Below are positions 20,816 to 33,749 of a stretch of 64,000 bases of DNA, piece by piece. Made by a program: the position numbers and the translations under genes. Source of the stretch: Tanypteryx hageni (taxonomy: Eukaryota; Arthropoda; Insecta; Odonata; Petaluridae); assembly GCA_028673005.1 (NCBI GenBank), contig CM054112.1, positions 192,995,518 to 193,059,517 on the forward strand, given 5' to 3'. The notes below the pieces were generated by a model. The model did no database searches. It was given only the letters and a program-made list of their open reading frames with translations, and was not told the origin of the DNA. Every line of letters begins with the position of its first letter. Position 1 is the stretch's first letter.

Positions 20816-23368
20816 ACAACTTCGAAATTTGCCCTTGCCAGTTCGATCAAGTGGCAAACATGCCATAGGTAGTCTATTTTGGTTGATTTTTTTTGTAAGA
20901 AGACATTTTTCTAAACTGGTCTTATATGACGTGAGATACCAATAAAAAGATTATATGCAAATGTTAAAAGAATGTGCCAGGACTTATTCGCATGCTAATC
21001 TTGTCAAAGGAAAAATTACACCGAGGATCAAACCCTAGTACTAAAGAGAAAAAGGAACGCTTGGTGCCCTTAAGCTCTACAAGACAAAACCACCAAAAAA
21101 ATGTTCATGGAAGGGCCGACGATTACAGAAATATAAATATTGAATTTGTAATGCCGTTTTGCTAGCATGTTTTAAATTTAACCTCGTGTTGGTAGTAGAT
21201 GGCAGTACAGTAGGCCTAGACAGTGCTGCCCCCAGTATACTTATGATTAACCATGATTAACTAAATAGATGAAGTAAGAAATATGGAGTATAACGCAAGG
21301 CTAATTGGCTAATCTGAAATTCAGTAAGTGTGAAACGTAAAATTTTGAATAAAGATGAATTTATGTTGTTTCATTCATCTACTTTAATTCCCAATTCTCA
21401 GAAATATATGCTGTCTGATTTCAAACTTAACAGTTCATTTTACGAATATGAAATTGACCGATCGTTTTCTGGTAATGATACCCTGGTGTAAAAGTAAATG
21501 AATATACTTGTATAAACCTGAATTAATATTAACATATCCTAATAAACAACTATATGATGGTGAAATTAATATGAAAGTTGTCTTAAAATGAATGACGTTT
21601 TGGGAGGCATACTGTTGAAGGGAGGCCAAATGAAAGGAATATGGCCTATTCATAATGAAACAAGTAGTACTTTTCCACTATATTTTTCCTTACGACCAGT
21701 TTAACCGTGATACGGCATCATTAAACACACGAAGCCACGCCTGTAAAGGTGAATTATATTAGAAGCATGGCTTGTTCACTGGATTATTAAATCTCATCAG
21801 TGCGGTTTTGGGGAATCATACTGGAAATCGCTGATATTTTCCTGCTACTCCAATGTGTGATTTTTTCGGCCAATTTATACCTTGAATATTAATGAAAGGG
21901 ATATTTGTACCTATTGTTTCATTTTGATATAATTTTTACAGTGTAATTTCCATTTCCCTCCTTATGTCTATTGTTAAATTTTTCTGGTTACTACAAAATC
22001 CGTTTCTAAATAAATATTTAACTATTTAATCATTTATCAGAATAATCCTTGGAAAGTAAGGAATTTAGCTATTTTGAATATATTTAAAGATCAATAACTA
22101 TAATAATTACTTTTTAATCCAATACTACACCTTTAACAATTTGCCCACATTTATGTGAACTTTTTTATTTTAGTATGCTGACCCAAATGGGACTTAGCTG
22201 AGCCAGAAAAAACAGAGCCAGTTTGTACATGAAATTGGGCAGAGAAGAAGTCGTCTGTACTGATTATCTTCATTTGTAATGTGCTTTCTCTAAACCAGGC
22301 CAAATGGAGTTAAAGTGAGTGGATGTTTATGAAATTAGGTGGGATTGGGTTCTGTGAAATTCCTTGTATCAGACTTACTGGCACCTGATGGCTCCAGTAG
22401 TTTTAATTGCTCATACCAAAATTTTCCTTAATAAGCTCCCATTTCAGTTTTATGCTTAAAATTTTACTTTTAGAGATTATAACAGCATCAGTGCCTCAAT
22501 TACCTCCACTTCTGTAAATCCTGTGTAATTACCAAGCCACCCTAACTTTACCTACCTTCTCCTGGTGACTTGTTCTACAACCCAACACAGCTCAGGCCCA
22601 AAGCAAGTTTGATACAGGTAGTTTTACTGTATACAATTTTAATTATTAATTTTTAATGTTTTTAAAATGCTAATAAAAATCACATTAATATTTTAATAAT
22701 AATGTGTAGGATTTTAAAGTAAAAATAAAGTCCAAGAATAATTGAGCATTAATAGAATACTGGTGATAATTTAATAACCTTTATGAATAGCTTTGGCAAA
22801 ATGTCTGAGTTAATGCACACCTACTTAAATGTAAAAAAGAAACTGCTACCTATACAGAAAACAACCAAAGTGTTAGCTGGTTGATGCTGAATATGCATTG
22901 GGATATTTATTTATATTTTACTTTGATTCAAAGTTAATTTTTCCTCTGTCTGAAAAGGTCTTGTGTAGAAGAAACATGTCCAATATCATAAAAGTAGCAA
23001 CTTGAGCACCCCATAGATTTAGAGCTCTCAAAATTTTTCTAACTTGCAGATTTAGTGGAATTGAAAATATCAATTTTGGTGCAATACTTAGTTATTTGGT
23101 AATCTCTGAATTCTTTTGAAAGGTGGATTGAACATGTATTTTGTAGAGGAAATACCGTTTTCAATATTGAAAATTAGATTATTTCTATAGCTCATTCCAC
23201 CTTTAGAAGACAGAATTACACTTATAGCGCATGCAGCTGCCAAATTTCTCCTGCACTAGAGCCAGTGCTTATGCCTCCATCCTGTATTAAACATTAAGAA
23301 ATAAAACTAATAATTTAATGTAAATATCTGGAAGCCAAAAAATGTACGTATGTTTTGTTATAATTATT
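20816..23368. other. Unassigned AT-rich stretch
   Basis: Several short frames without family resemblance; no RNA or repeat structure I can support. A gtaagt-type site or polypyrimidine run occurs occasionally, but no exon pair is convincing. Confidence 0.35.
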
Positions 23369-23379
23369 CAGTAATTTTA

Positions 23380-23681
23380 ACGGGTGGTGGAGTGGTTAGA
23401 GCATTCCACGCAGCGGTCCCAGGTTCAAATCTGGCAGAGGTCGGATTTTCCAACCTGGGATCGGCATGTCCCCTACTTGTGTTTTGAGGAGATCGCACAA
23501 GTCAGCGCTCCATCCTTCGGAAGGGACATTAAGCAGTTGGCCCCTTGGTGCTCTTCATAAAGAGTAGGATAATGCCGGCACCAGGTTTCTCTCCTCCCTT
23601 GTGTGTGTTCGATGTGGAAGGAGTAATGGCTATAATAATCCAAGAGGTTGATTAGCCAGGAATAGCATACAAACAAACAAA
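23380..23681 (+). repeat. tRNA-derived SINE, ~300 bp
   Basis: Head with A box (ggtggagtggttagagc) and B box (aggttcaaatctg). Body with cctacttgtgttttgaggag and ccttcggaagggacattaag. Tail of caaa repeats. Flanked by CAGTAATTTTA (23369-23379) and CAGTAATCTTA (23682-23692), a target duplication with one change. Probably mobilised by a resident LINE. Confidence 0.85.
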
Positions 23682-23692
23682 CAGTAATCTTA

Positions 23693-24492
23693 TCATATAA
23701 TTATATTAGGTGCAACATTAAGCATTGCATTTCTGTAAGCTGTGTGCAGCATTATCATTTTAAAATAATAAAGAAAATTTCTCAGAATAGTTTACAACTA
23801 GTAGTTGCCCGTTGATAAATCGACTGGTTGGTTAGATTGAATATTGGAGCATACTCTTTTAGTGTGCAGTGTTTATTCTCATTAGCCCTGTAGACGAATG
23901 GGAGGTTTTTACTTACATTTCAGCTTTGTACCAGTCTGTGAGGTTTCATTGTGATATATTTGTATAGGAAGTTCACTGATCAAAGGAACTTTGAGAAATC
24001 TGTGATTTATGGAAGAAACTTAGCAAACAAAAAATTAAGGAATTATAAAAGAGGACTTTGCACAGGATGCCATATAACGTCGAAAACACTTTGAGGTGTT
24101 AAAATGCTCATTAAATCAAATTTAATGATGTTTATAACTGGAACATATCTGCTCAGGAACGAAAACAATGCCTATTACATTATTTTAAACTAGCAGATTT
24201 TGAACTATTTTTCATTTTACACTGTACGTTTTGAAAATTTGAAACAAATTTGTGAATTTGCCCAAATAACTTATAAAAAGCTACTTTATCACGGTAAAAC
24301 TCGCTGGCTTTCACTATTACCTGTTATTGATAGGCTTCTATATATGTTTCCAGCATTATAAGTAAATATATCATAAGATTTCCTTAGGAGAGTATAAATA
24401 TTTCATTCTGAAATTAAAAGTTAAAATTCAGGAAAATATTTTAAATCATAGGTTCACATATTTATGCTAGTGGTTCTTTATTTCAATTCAAT
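23693..24492. other. Unassigned AT-rich stretch
   Basis: No feature recognised. Confidence 0.4.
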
Positions 24493-24665
24493 TGCCGGCC
24501 TTGGTAGATGGGTGGTTAGCTTGTCTGGCTCCCAATGCTAGGGTCACGGGTTCGAATCCTGCCGAGGGCATGGGTGTATGTGTTCGTCTTTGTTAATGTT
24601 ATTACGCTCATTGTAAAAGGCTGTTAACGGCTGTTTATGAGCTAATATTAAATAAATAAAATTTT
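24493..24665 (+). repeat. tRNA-derived SINE, second family
   Basis: Head with ttggtagatgggtggttagc (A box) and cacgggttcgaatcc (B box). Body with tgtaaaaggctgtt and tail aaataaataaaa. A related copy lies at 28472-28655. Confidence 0.8.
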
Positions 24666-25013
24666 TTTGACATTTTTACTGCATTTCATAATTATGTTAT
24701 CAAACTAAGATTTAATTAAGCGCTAATGTTACACTAATGCGTGTGAATTCTGCTATTATGAGGAATAATAGATTTCAATCAGTTAAGTTATGGTTTGTTA
24801 ATATATCATTTTGTCTGCTAACTTAAATTCAAACATTTGCTTTGAGTTTCTCTTAAAAATATATCAAATATATAAACCTTCTGTATCTAAAATCAATGTA
24901 TGTACATTCATGGAAGGTTATAAAAATAAAATGACGGGTAGGTTGTAAAGCAGGTTGCGGTATCAGGGGAGAGAGGTGTCCTCAAAAGTCCTCATTTTTG
25001 TCATCAAGTGTTG

Positions 25014-26345
25014 TCATTTCTTGGATTGGGGACATGGCAGCCCTATGCGTGTGGGAATCTGCAATTCTGAAATTCTATGACATGAAGATGATACTTCACT
25101 TTCCCAAAAATATGCTTTTTCGTTGTCATCCATGAAATCATTTAACTTGGAGTGAAAAACTCTAGCTATCAGATTCAGTCTATGGTGCACTCGTTGGTAA
25201 GGCTCAAGATTTTGAATTACTTCTGTCCACTTGGAGTTGCATGAGAAAGTTATGAATAGCGATGGTTTTCCAAAATTTCTTACTAATGCCATCACATCTT
25301 CATAATGTTTCATCATATTTCTTGATGAACCATGAATTGACGATGGTAAGACAACAATACAACCTGGAGCAGCTCCATCATGCTCAGCAAGGTTTTGGAC
25401 ATAGTCATGAAGGCTGGCATAACTTTTGACTCGGAGTTGTTTTTTGATTATTTCTTGCAAGAGCAAGTCTATGTCCTTCGACCCTGCAATACTGATCCAC
25501 AACATACTGTTGAAATAATTTTCCACTACTATGCAAAAGGCTAAATTCTGTTCTTGTGGCCATATGGTATGAAACGTGCTGTAGTTCTGTAACTTTATTT
25601 CTTACTGTTCTGTGCCTCTCTTTGACATCTGGCCTCTTTCACCAAACAGGAAAAGAAGAGGATAGACTAATGGATCTCATTAAGGATGCAGTGTCAAAAT
25701 TCATTGTAGAGAAGGTCCTAATATGTGTCTAGGATAGATAACCAAAACTCTGTCAGCTGATGGGTCACTGTCTTTTGTCATAAAAACTGCAGTGATTTCA
25801 TTTGAAGTTGGCACATTGTATCTTCTTCTATTACTCTCTTTATCCATAAATAGTACCCTCTTAACTTCATAAGCCATATGACCTTCAAGAAGTGCTTGTT
25901 GTTGTTCAATGTCTGCCATCATTATATAGCTTTGTGCAAGCGGGTTAATTTCAATAAGAATTTCATGCAGTTGCCATAGAAGTTGTTGATTGCAGTTTGG
26001 ATTTCTAACTAATCGCCATTCTGTAGCTTCTTCTATGTCAAGAATATATAGTTGTGCATAGGCTGAAGCAGAAACTTCATCTCCATAAAGAGTGCCAATT
26101 CGATGGCCTTTTGAAAACTCGGGGATATTTGTGCCAAACGAAGCAAAACCAAGTGAACTATTATAGCTCCGAATATTCTCTAGAAACGATGTCAATTGGC
26201 CATGCAGATCAATTGTCAAAAGCTCATTAATGAAACGAAGTGGCTCAAGCAAAATCTTTCCATTGTGACAGCAGTTTTTGAAAAGTCCATTAGCTTTCTT
26301 TTTGGCTATAAAATGTAGTACATGACAATAATTACACACTTGCTC
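25014..26345 (-). pseudogene. Helitron Rep/helicase N-terminal remnant
   Basis: Read from 26339 downward: a Cys/His stretch (CNYCHVLHFIA, then KNCCHNGKI), then LENIRSYNSSLGFASFGTNI, the conserved Helitron N-terminal block. This continues to about 25701. After a degraded spacer, 25526-25014 gives QLRVKSYASLHDYVQNLAE, VVLPSSIHGSSRNMMKHYED and MALVRNFGKPSLFITFSCNS, the region just before the rolling-circle Rep motifs. The two-histidine and tyrosine nuclease motifs and the helicase are missing here. Intact Helitron proteins exceed 1,000 residues, so this is a fragment. Confidence 0.82.
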
Positions 26346-28471
26346 ATATTTCCTAGGAATGGTTTTCAGGAATTGAATTTGTCATAGCAATTTTGTACAT
26401 AAGTCTATACCTTGAACTTAGATGTTTATTATTTGCATTGATTTGGGCCCTCCTTTCAACTCTGCCAGTAAGGCCCCTTTTACATGAGACATTTGGTGTA
26501 TGGCTACTGAGTGTCTGGTGACTGTTGATACACAGAGTGAGATGGAGCTGCAATTGAGTAGCAAGACAGCCACAGTGACCGGCAAGTGTCTCTCTCCTCC
26601 AGCTGCCAGACACACTAGCAGTAGCTCAACCACTTAAGTTATCCTCAGTCTTAGGAGAGCATTCACACAAGACGCTGCTGATCTGACCATGGAAAATGGC
26701 TGATAGAAATATTGACTCTGAAAAATTTATAGCATTAATCCAAGGTTTGATCTGCATTTCCCATCTGGCCTTGCAGATAGTTATGTTTTTTCCTTAAGTT
26801 TATGACATACCTCTGATAAGCGTTCAACTTCTCACTGCAATCTCTAGGCAGATGTTGAGCTAGAGAAATGGGGCATAATAGAGAAAGGCCTATTCTATGC
26901 ATCATCTGTCTACACCAGCTGATGCTTGATTTGAAATCAGTGTGGAATTTTACATTCCCTCTCCACTTCCAATGCCTTCATCCTTATCACTTCTTGAGTG
27001 ATGGGAAAACCTTCACTTCGCTTTTCTAAAACAAAGTTGAAAATACGATTCTCAAGGTCCCAGTTGAAGGTCTCCTAAATGCTTTCCTGGTTGAAACTGT
27101 ACATTAAAATTTTTCTAATTGCTTCCGCCATAGACATAGTATTTACTTCAGGAACATCATACTTTTTCGAAGCTTGAATATTGTTAATTTTTTCTGCCTC
27201 TTTAGTTACGACTATTTTAAAATTCATGTCATAACTTTGTCTGATTCCCCTGTTAACCTAGGATTTGGAAGAATGTGATCAAAACCATTTTTATCACCCA
27301 TTGTTAAAATAATAAAAACTCTCTAAGGTACATAGGTGCAAAGAATATGCCGTTGCACTGATAGCTTCAATGCAATGACTATCGAGGGGTTCAGCTGCCG
27401 ACTGAACTTGATCTATTCTTGCCTCAGACACTTTTCAAGTACAGTAGAACATGTATGCCTAAAGTGTCTACAATATAACAAGTATCTTGTGTCTCTTAAA
27501 CAGACATGCGGATTATACGGTGATTTTTCGAAAAATGATTTTACGATCTTTTAAAATCACTAGTACTCGAATATAACGTCAACTTTGAGCAACCAGCCTG
27601 CATTAGTCATGGTTTGGACTTCTTGTTTAATAATTAGGTAGATGTGCAAGACAAAAGCGTGAGCATTCTGTTTAAAATAACATTACAAGTGCAAGCAAGC
27701 AAAGTGAAGAGCTGAGAGCTCCGACTGACAGCACTTCTTCCTGGAGTGGACATGCTATGCTAGGGTAGGTGGGAAAGGGTGGTTGTATGGCAACGGGTGA
27801 TGTCAACCGCTGCCTCATGAAGTGTTTCTGCCACACTTCACACTTCCGTCTCCATCAGTTTTGAGTTTGTCTTTGATTTTGGTTGTTCGTTGCGTGGTGC
27901 CCTGCTGCATTTAGTTAATTGTGTTTTCTTTTTCGAATATACTGTTGACATTGGTGTTTCTCATTAATTACGTTAATAATTTCTCTTTTGCTTTTTGTGA
28001 AAAATGAATCCAGAAAATGATTTAGTATGTAATTTGTTAGGAACTATTTTCTCCTGTTTAAAAAAAATAAGAAAGTACTTAAGGAACACTATTGTCCTTA
28101 GCTAATATTGCAATTCAAAGAGAACTTCTATGTGAACTTGTGGATAAACATCCTTTCTTAGATGATATCATCGACTGTTATGCTACCTTAAAAGATTGGA
28201 GAATTGATCTGAAGTAGGGTATTTCTTTTTTTATGAATTTTCATGTTGTAACACTTCACCTAAATCTGAGGTCACATTACGCTGCACTGGGGTGAAATCT
28301 CTGTTTGTGGAGAAAAGAGGCAGTAAAAAAGTGAAACCAAATTGTAAGCTTTACAAAAGAGTACACAAGATGAAAATAGATAACTATACTCTTCTTCAAA
28401 AGAGCAAGAGTTTAATTCATACTTTCTTATCAAAATCGTTTTCTTTTATCCACCTCACTTTCCTATCTTCC
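26346..28471. other. Unassigned stretch, possibly part of a DNA transposon
   Basis: A short frame at 26695 (MADRNIDSEKFIALIQ) and another at 28003 are quickly interrupted. Minus-strand frames around 27000-27300 are also broken. Bases 27660-27900 are less AT-rich and could be a promoter. No family can be supported. Confidence 0.3.
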
Positions 28472-28655
28472 CGGCCTCGTTGGTGGCAGGGTAACGTCCT
28501 CGCATGCCAATCCGAAGGTCGTGGGTTCGAATCCCACCTAGGTGGGTTTTTCGTCCACCTAGGGCATGGATGTTTGTGATCGTCCTTGTTATTATGTTAA
28601 TGAGCCCCTTGTAAAAGGCTGTTTAGAGGCCACATGGGAATAAATTAATTAAATG
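28472..28655 (+). repeat. tRNA-derived SINE, second family, another copy
   Basis: A box ttggtggcagggtaacgtcc, B box gtgggttcgaatccc, then the body word cttgtaaaaggctgttta shared with the copy at 24493-24665. The tail is aataaattaattaaat. Confidence 0.8.
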
Positions 28656-28974
28656 CATCATTTTACAGAATTTCTGGAAATATCGCAGAATCCCCATTTA
28701 ACGTTTGTCTGGGGGACAAGTTTTTTTGTACCTTAAATTGAGTAATATCTTAAATAGGCATAGTCTAATATTGAAAGATTAAATGGCAGTTTATTAATAT
28801 CAAATTATTATTAATTGAAACACAAATATAAAGAGTACAGATTAATTGAAAGGTAAGCTTCCTGTCAAGTTACAGACTTTTTATATGGAATAAACAAGTA
28901 TGGAAAGTTGTACTCCATGTCAGAGTACACAGTTTCCAAATACGTTCTTTTAGTTCGACAGATTTTAGTAAAAT

Positions 28975-29650
28975 TCCTAATACCAAATTTCATCAAAATA
29001 CGTACTGTGGTTCCCGAGTTGAAAAGGTACGTTGTAGAATACATGTAGGTCTTCATGTAAAGCGGTCGTTATTGTAGTCCGATTTTAACCACAATTGGAA
29101 TCGGTTATCCAATTTTAGTAAAACTTCCCAATACCAAATTTCATAAAAATACGTTCAGCGGCTCCCGAGTAGAAACAAATACATTGTAAGCTACATGAAG
29201 GTCTTCATGTAAAATGGTCGTTATTGTAGTCCGATTTTAGCCAAAATTTGAATCGGCCAACAAATTTTAGTATAACTCCCCAATACCAAATTTCATTATA
29301 ATATCTCCAGAAGTTCTTGAGTTTTAAATTTTTAATTAATAATTTCTTGAATGAACAAAAGAGCATTGAAAATTGTAAAATTACGTAAATGCTAATTTAA
29401 TTTTCTTTAAATTTATCGTAAACCTTACATTTTAAGGGAAAAGTTATTTGACAGAAAATGTGTATTTAATTATTTTATTGAAATTTTGTTCGCTCAGATG
29501 AGTATTTAACAAGTTGCTTGTGAAATGCATTGTAAAATACATGTAGTTCATGTAAAGTGATCGTTATTATGGTCCGATTTTAAGCAAAATGGAATCAGTC
29601 AACAAATTTTAGCAAAACTCCCAAATACCAAATTTCGTTGAAGTACCTCC
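28975..29650. repeat. Further units of the ~150-bp repeat of 1-445
   Basis: Units start near 29027, 29179 and, after an unrelated gap of roughly 190 bp, near 29524. Each has the order of blocks described for 1-445. The orientation is the same as at the window start. Confidence 0.75.
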
Positions 29651-30760
29651 AGCAGAACAGATGACTTAAGGACTAAAGGTGGATTAAGAAAACATGACAC
29701 GACAAAATATTAATTATTTTAGTTCATTTTATGTAACAATGCTGGTATGTGTTGCATCATTGATGGATAGTGTGAATTATTGCATTACATTTCCACTAAA
29801 TAATATATTTTTGCGTTGCATAATGTAAACACACCTTAAATCAAGGCGATATCCATCTAGGGACGAGAATTTTGTTCCTTAAATGCAGGAAATTCAGAAA
29901 ATCGAGAAACACTAAATTGGGTAATATAATACATTGTTTATATGTAGCTTTGCTCGGGGCCACAAAAAACAACCTTAAGTATGAGAAAACCTTAAATGGA
30001 AACCTTAAACCGGATTCCACTGTACTATGTATTAAATGCATAAAATGTGAACTTTTTGTATAAGATTGAGATTATTATAGATGATTTAAACTATTTAAAA
30101 TTTTGTAAACATATGAGCAAAAACTCCAAATTCATTTATAAAATAACCCAAAAAATCTGCTTAGTAGATTTAAAAAAATTTTATATCCCAGATGATCAAT
30201 GAAATAAGATAGATGATCTAACAGAAAATACTCCAGATTGGGAACACTGCGTAAGTTAGCATCTTTCCACTCCATGATATACAGACTCTTACATGCATCC
30301 CTTTCCAAAACTGATTTTCGTAAAGGACTTATATAAAAAACTGCTCAACGCTTGATGGTTACAACACCCAAATAGTTAAAAACATGCTACAAAAATATAA
30401 ACTCCACATAAAAAATCACAACACTCACAACAAACACATCTGCCACAAATTCAAAATACATAAAAATCCCTTTTTCTCCTGGCATCATTATTTTCTCTAA
30501 ACACAATCTTAAAACTGTACATGTCAACAATAATAAACTCACCAACCTTCTTCACAACCAGGGCCATAGTGATGGGGTATGCAGGGTATGCTATGCATAG
30601 GGGCCCCCAAAAGAGGAAGTCCCAAATTTTGCTTGGACCATAGCTTATCGTCGTCGATAACTGGCACAGTATATTTATACACATTGATACAACAGTAGGT
30701 GGTAGCTCATGGACACTTTGGCTCCAAGTTGAACAGTGGTAGAAAACTCCTTCAGCCAAA
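29651..30760. other. Unassigned stretch before the Penelope-like element
   Basis: AT-rich. Bases 30560-30640 contain gggcccccaaaagaggaag in a style seen in hAT MITE interiors, but no ends are clear. Confidence 0.35.
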
Positions 30761-30766
30761 AATTAT

Positions 30767-30820
30767 AGGATAAGCCCTATGCATTTCGCCCACTAAGTGG
30801 GCATCTTCAGGGAAGAACCT
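30767..30820 (-). ncRNA. Hammerhead ribozyme (type I) of the Penelope-like element
   Basis: On the minus strand the catalytic core CUGAAGA (30810-30804) is followed by stem II GCCCAC-UUA-GUGGGC (30802-30788), then GAA and the palindrome AUGCAU as a minimal stem III (30784-30779). An A is at the cleavage position (30778). Stem I is made by AGG...CC (30820-30811) with GG...CCU (30777-30767). CUGANGA-stem-GAAA is the invariant hammerhead core, and such motifs are known in the terminal repeats of Penelope-like elements. A very short palindromic stem III suggests activity as a dimer. Cleavage is predicted between 30778 and 30777. Confidence 0.8.
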
Positions 30821-30868
30821 GCCTTGGCAGTGAACAGAGTTCAACTGCGACGAAATTAGAAGAAAAGA

Positions 30869-31583
30869 TTATAACAAAGACCGAAAAACATTTGAGGATC
30901 GAAAAGAATTTTGTGCATCAGTATTGTTAAGTTCGGTCAATTTATATAAAGTTTTGTTAAATTCAGTATCTGTGTTCATGAGATTGTTTCTGTTTTTATA
31001 GATATGCAGATTTTCTAAAGAGTTAAGTGAATGGTTGGCTGAAGTTAACAAGGTTAAATCCTCTATGTGTATACTGTGTCCAGTTTCAAGGATATGAGTG
31101 GCTACACTTGATTTCTCAAAACGATTGTTTGTAATGGGCTAAGTGTTCTTTGAATCGTGTTATTAGTTTTCGTCTGGTTTGTCCTATGTACATTAAATTG
31201 CAATGTTCACATTGTATTTTATAAATTCCGGATTTGTTCAGATTCTCCGTTCTGTCCTTGGTGCTATCCAGTAAGTTTTTCAAACTATGTGGGTTCGTGT
31301 ATGTTATTGTGCAATTCTTATGTTTGAAAATTTTATTCAAGCCCCTGTTTAATATGGGACAATACGGTAGTTTTATATATTTGTTGGCCTTATTGTTGTC
31401 AAGTTTGAAAGTGGTGGAGTTGGACAACGTTTTTTTAAGATTGTGTTTTCTTATTAATTTATTGATTAAATTGGGATCGAAACCAAGTTTCTTTGCAGTT
31501 TGTTTTATATGTTTGAGTTCTTTAAGGGGGATGTTGCACAATCGGTGTGTTAAGAATTGGAAAACGGCTGTTTTTTTATTCAT
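30869..31583 (-). pseudogene. Penelope-like element, GIY-YIG endonuclease part
   Basis: Frame 31583-31116 ends a linker region and carries SGIYKIQCEHCNLMYIGQTR followed by RKLITRFKEH, the GIY-YIG nuclease core with its catalytic R and the CxxC insertion typical of Penelope elements. The coding continues in another frame to about 30869 (LLTSANHSLNSLENLHIYKN), so a shift lies near 31116. Confidence 0.85.
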
Positions 31584-31648
31584 AGGATGGAAGGAGTTAT
31601 TTGGAATATAATTGTCAGTGTGTGTTGGTTTCCTGAAAATATCAACCT

Positions 31649-33413
31649 CTATTTGTTGTTGGTTATTAATGATTGGTAAATCCAGAAATGGTAATGATTG
31701 TTCTCCTGAAGTTCAAAAGTGAATTTTATGGATGGATATATATTGTTTAATTTATCCACAAAGTCTTCTACTTTTTGTTTTTTTAAATAAAAAATTGTAA
31801 AAATATCATCAACATATCTAAACCAACTTTCTGGAAAATAATGGAATTTATCTTTGCAAGTCTTTTCAAAATGTGACATAAATATGTTGGCTAAAAAAGG
31901 GGACAAAGGGTTTCCCATGGAGGTACCTTGTGTTTGTTGATAAATTTCATTTTGAAATTGAAAGATGTTTTGTTGCATGCATAAGTTAGTGAGCCGTAGG
32001 TATTCGTGGACAACTTCGTCAGTAAAATTTTGTTTTAATAAAAGAGATTTTAAGATTTGGGATGTTTCATCTAAGAGTACACTTGGGAAAAGACTTTTCA
32101 TGTCGAAAGAGACCAAAATCTCTGATTCTTTTATGGTTGTATTTTTCAATTTGTTAATCAGATCATAAGAATTTTTGACTGAGTGTTTGTCAAGGAATGA
32201 CATGTTTGAATTCACTGTTTAGCCATTTGGCTAAATTATAAGTAGGGCTATTGATCCCTGATGCAATTGGTCTCATGGAGTTGTCGTTCTTATGGATTTT
32301 TGGAAGACAATATAGTTTAGGTATGTTTGGGTTGGAAGTATTTAATTTGAAACTTAATTTTTTGTCTATGATATTATTGCATCCTTTGATGATTGCTTTG
32401 GTTTTATTGATCATGGAATTTAATGGGTTTTTATTTAATTTGATATATGGTCCATTGTTTAACATGGTTTGGACGTCAACGTATTGTGCTTTGTCCATGA
32501 TTACAATTTTGTTGCCTTTATCTGCTTTGATGTAAAAGCAATCTTTTCCTCTTAAGTTTTTTAATGGTATTGGGGAAATTACTATTACTAGGATGAATTT
32601 TTGTAGGCTTGTTCAAGTTATCTTTTAATTGTAATAAACAAGCTTGTCTAATGTAATTTTTTGAATTTTCATCGAAAAATTCTATGGATTTTTCAATGTC
32701 GGTAATAAGTTCGTCTATAGGTAGTTTCCTAGTTGGTAATGCAAACTTCAAACCCATATTTAGTAAAGACAGTTCTTCCTGAGAAAAAAATGTTTTGGAT
32801 ACATTTTCAATGAATTCAAATTTTTGTGAGATGTGATTGGGTTGATTAGCTATGTTTTGTGTAATACCAATCTGTTTTTGTTTAAGAATTTTTAATTTTT
32901 TGTCTAAAGTTAATGATTTAGTGTGATATTTATGAGAATTGGTCTCGTGCATTTTATGTTCAAAGTTGTTCCATAGTTCGAAGCCAACGTTATTTAAGTT
33001 TTTGTTATTTTTAGATGTAAATCGTAAGCCGATATTTCTAATAAACTCCTTTTGGCGTATAAGTTCTTAATTTCTAGTTGGAACCATTTGTTGATGGCTA
33101 ATTGTTTTACTTTGGTCATTATATGGTCGTTCCTTGTTTTTGAAAAAACATTCATGAAGTTAGGTGTGACCTTAATTTCTTTACAAGCTTTCAAGAATTT
33201 TATGTCAGCTGATATATTGTTGATTCTGGTGTGCAAATTGTGAAAGCGGTTTAAATCCTTAGTCGAAAACATAAAAAATGAGGTATCATTATATAATGAC
33301 GTCAATTGTGTAAAAGTAAAGAACGTAAAAAACAGTAAACCGCAACCAAGTTGTAAAAACCTTGTGGATAGAACCAACAAAAGAAGACAAAGGGGGAGTC
33401 GGAACAAATCCAA
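31649..33413 (-). pseudogene. Penelope-like element, N-terminus and reverse transcriptase
   Basis: Three frames read 33413-32994, 32952-32518 and 32498-32190 (the last with LYCLPKIHKNDNSMRPIASG). Frame 32215-31649 follows with EILVSFDMKSLFPSVLLDE (first catalytic Asp), QGTSMGNPLSPFLANIFMSH and SWFRYVDDIFTIF (catalytic YVDD). These are reverse transcriptase motifs of the Penelope class. Stops or shifts separate the frames. Confidence 0.88.
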
Positions 33414-33749
33414 GGGTAATAAAAGTTTATAAAAACAAATTTAAAAAAATGGGCGATGAGATCGTAAAATACCTCATTTGGAGGTGTGAAATGTACGGCT
33501 GCTTTAGGATTGAAGCCAAAAGTAAAAATTGGCAATGGTGTATTTTAATATGTGGTGATAAGAATACAGGTAAAAGGTATACTGGTGATAAAAATAATGG
33601 AAATAACCCACAATCAAATATAAGGAACACCAATGTTGGTGACCTTGTAAAATGACGATCGCAGGGCGCGATCAGGTAAGGTAGACTGGTGAAGAAACAA
33701 CAGTGTCTCGGTAAAACATTCTAACGAAGTAGGTATTAAAAGTGGATGG

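Larger units (their letters stand above)
30762..33400 (-). mobile_element. Penelope-like element (broken)
   Basis: A minus-strand element with N-terminal coding part, reverse transcriptase, C-terminal GIY-YIG endonuclease and a terminal hammerhead ribozyme, in the order known for Penelope-like elements of animals. At least four frame breaks (near 32950, 32510, 32200, 31600-31650) make it non-autonomous. The 5' limit near 33.3-33.4 kb is approximate. Confidence 0.9.

Noticed and set aside
23473..23676. Minus-strand 67-codon frame
   Set aside because: Lies wholly inside a SINE with tRNA promoter boxes and target duplication.
31234..32535. Plus-strand frames (125, 94 and 67 codons) over the Penelope element
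   Set aside because: Antisense to reverse transcriptase and GIY-YIG motifs.
33362..33655. 97-codon plus-strand frame beside the Penelope 5' end as part of the unknown cluster
   Set aside because: Low-complexity K/N/G composition and overlap with the Penelope N-terminal frame; too weak to call a gene.
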